NCBI GenBank assembly: GCA_900754535.1
Contig: CAAEDF010000065.1
Span: 1 to 5,384 of the forward strand
Reading direction: 5' to 3'
DNA length: 5,384 nt
DNA from: Clostridia bacterium
Lineage (GTDB): Bacteria > Bacillota > Clostridia > Oscillospirales > CAG-382
In this document: positions 4,490 to 5,384 of the stretch, piece by piece
Layout of the letters: each line of letters begins with the position of its first letter
How positions within the stretch are numbered: position 1 is the first letter of the stretch
Program-made: the position numbers and the translations under genes
Notes under the pieces: model-generated
Databases searched by the model: none
What the model was told of the DNA's origin: nothing
The model's input: only the letters and a program-made list of their open reading frames with translations

Positions 4490-5384
4490 AGGAGCTTTTG
4501 AAAAAATACTGCAACGCCTTCGGTCCGTCGGGACTTGAGGACGAGGTGCGCGAGCTTATAAAGGACGACGTTGCACCGTACGCCGACTCGGTGAGCACCG
4601 ACGGCTGCGGGAACCTTATCGTATTCAAAAAAGGGAAAGAAAGGCGGCCGCACAAACTGCTGCTTTCCGCGCATATGGACGAGGTTGGGTTTATGATAAC
4701 CTACTTTTCGGACGAAGGGTTTGCCTATTTTGAGACGATAGGCGGCGTCGACCCGCGCGTGATAGCCGGAAAGCGGGTTTCGCTTGGCAGCCGGAGAATA
4801 CCGGCGGTTGTCGCGGCAAAAGCCATACATATGCAAAAGCCCAAGGAACGCGGGGTGCCCGAAAAGATATCGGATATGTTCATCGACTTCGGGTGTGTGT
4901 CAAAGGAAGACTCGCTGTATAAGCTTTCGATAGGCGACTGCGCCGTGTTCGAGCCGAACTTTTCCGAGTTCGGCAGCGGCTTTATCAAATCAAAGGCGAT
5001 AGACGACCGGGCAGGCTGCGCGGTGCTTGTATCTCTGCTGAAAAAAGAAGCTGAATACGACACCTATTACGCCTTTACCACGGCCGAGGAGGTAGGATGC
5101 CGGGGCGCGGCGGGCGTTGCCGCCTCAATAGGCGCGGAAGTGACAGTGGTGATCGAGTCCACGACTGCGGGAGACATTGCGGGCACGCCCAAAAGCCGGC
5201 AGGCCTGCCGTGTGGGCGACGGCGCGGTGATCTCGTTCATGGACGGATCGACCATTTATCCGCGGGAGCTTGTGGATATTTCTCTTGAGCTTGCCTCCGA
5301 AAAGGGCATCAAGGTTCAGCTCAAAAATCTTGCCGTGGGCGGCAACGAGGCGGGGATCTACCAGCGCACGGCGTACGGCTCACG
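4486..5384 (+). CDS. M42 family metallo-aminopeptidase, second of a tandem pair, cut by the window end
   Basis: The first 299 residues of a second M42 enzyme are present; the C-terminus, including the last expected metal-binding His, lies past 5384. The ATG overlaps the preceding TGA as ATGA, with GGGAGG 8 nt upstream (4472-4477), so translation is probably coupled to the first M42 gene. Visible motifs: His63 and Asp65 in SAHMDEVGF, Asp173 in AIDDRAG, Glu201 (general base) and Glu202 in TTAEEVGCRGA, Glu224 in VIESTTAGD, and ISFMDGSTIYPREL at 249-262, typical of bacterial M42 proteins. The fourth metal position is Glu224, whereas its partner has Asp231. The two proteins share the motifs but differ widely elsewhere, so they are old paralogues and not a recent duplication. 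GGNEAG at 285-290 replaces the GGTDAG/GGNDAG I remember as commoner. It may form a homo- or hetero-oligomeric peptidase with its partner; that is inference. Confidence 0.93.
   Translation, partial: MKELLKKYCNAFGPSGLEDEVRELIKDDVAPYADSVSTDGCGNLIVFKKGKERRPHKLLLSAHMDEVGFMITYFSDEGFAYFETIGGVDPRVIAGKRVSLGSRRIPAVVAAKAIHMQKPKERGVPEKISDMFIDFGCVSKEDSLYKLSIGDCAVFEPNFSEFGSGFIKSKAIDDRAGCAVLVSLLKKEAEYDTYYAFTTAEEVGCRGAAGVAASIGAEVTVVIESTTAGDIAGTPKSRQACRVGDGAVISFMDGSTIYPRELVDISLELASEKGIKVQLKNLAVGGNEAGIYQRTAYGS

Noticed and set aside
1..5384. CRISPR array, insertion sequence, tRNA, prophage or defence genes
   Set aside because: No spaced direct repeats, transposase motifs, tRNA-like cloverleafs or phage/defence domains are seen; all sizeable regions are explained by housekeeping genes.

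Overview
The window looks like chromosomal housekeeping DNA from a Bacillota bacterium, probably class Clostridia, and perhaps an uncultured gut lineage. The evidence is strong GGAGG/AAGGAG ribosome binding sites, consensus sigma-A promoters, two TTG starts, a class A-like RNase P RNA, a Bacillus-like RF2, and tandem M42 peptidases. Ile ATA and Arg AGG codons are frequent in a fairly GC-rich background. The placement comes from sequence style and remembered family sequences, not from a database search.

Layout. The left part (1-1963) is transcribed leftward. It holds the RNase P RNA gene rnpB (about 1963 down to 1617), then prfB for peptide chain release factor 2 (1504 down to 383) with its own consensus promoter, then a small membrane protein with a very acidic, Cys-containing tail (365 down to 27). 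The small gene lies 17 nt after the prfB stop and is probably co-transcribed. The right part (2069-5384) is transcribed rightward: murD (peptidoglycan precursor ligase), a complete M42 metallo-aminopeptidase (3440-4489), and a second, different M42 peptidase that overlaps it by an ATGA and runs off the window.

The two parts are separated by a compact divergent control region (about 1964-2068). The rnpB and murD promoters stand back to back there, each with a near-perfect -35, a 17-bp spacer and a near-perfect -10. Their -35 boxes are only 4 bp apart.

How the genes fit together. Left arm: tRNA 5' processing (RNase P) and translation termination at UGA/UAA (RF2), plus a small protein of unknown role. 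Right arm: cell-wall precursor synthesis followed by two cytosolic peptidases that probably trim peptides. A biochemical link between MurD and the M42 enzymes is not evident.

I see no mobile element, CRISPR array, tRNA or defence system, and no clearly new biological system. The points most worth a second look are the back-to-back promoters, the frameshift-free TTG-started prfB, the acidic/Cys-rich membrane protein behind it, and the divergent M42 pair. Every stretch longer than 300 bases is occupied by a gene.
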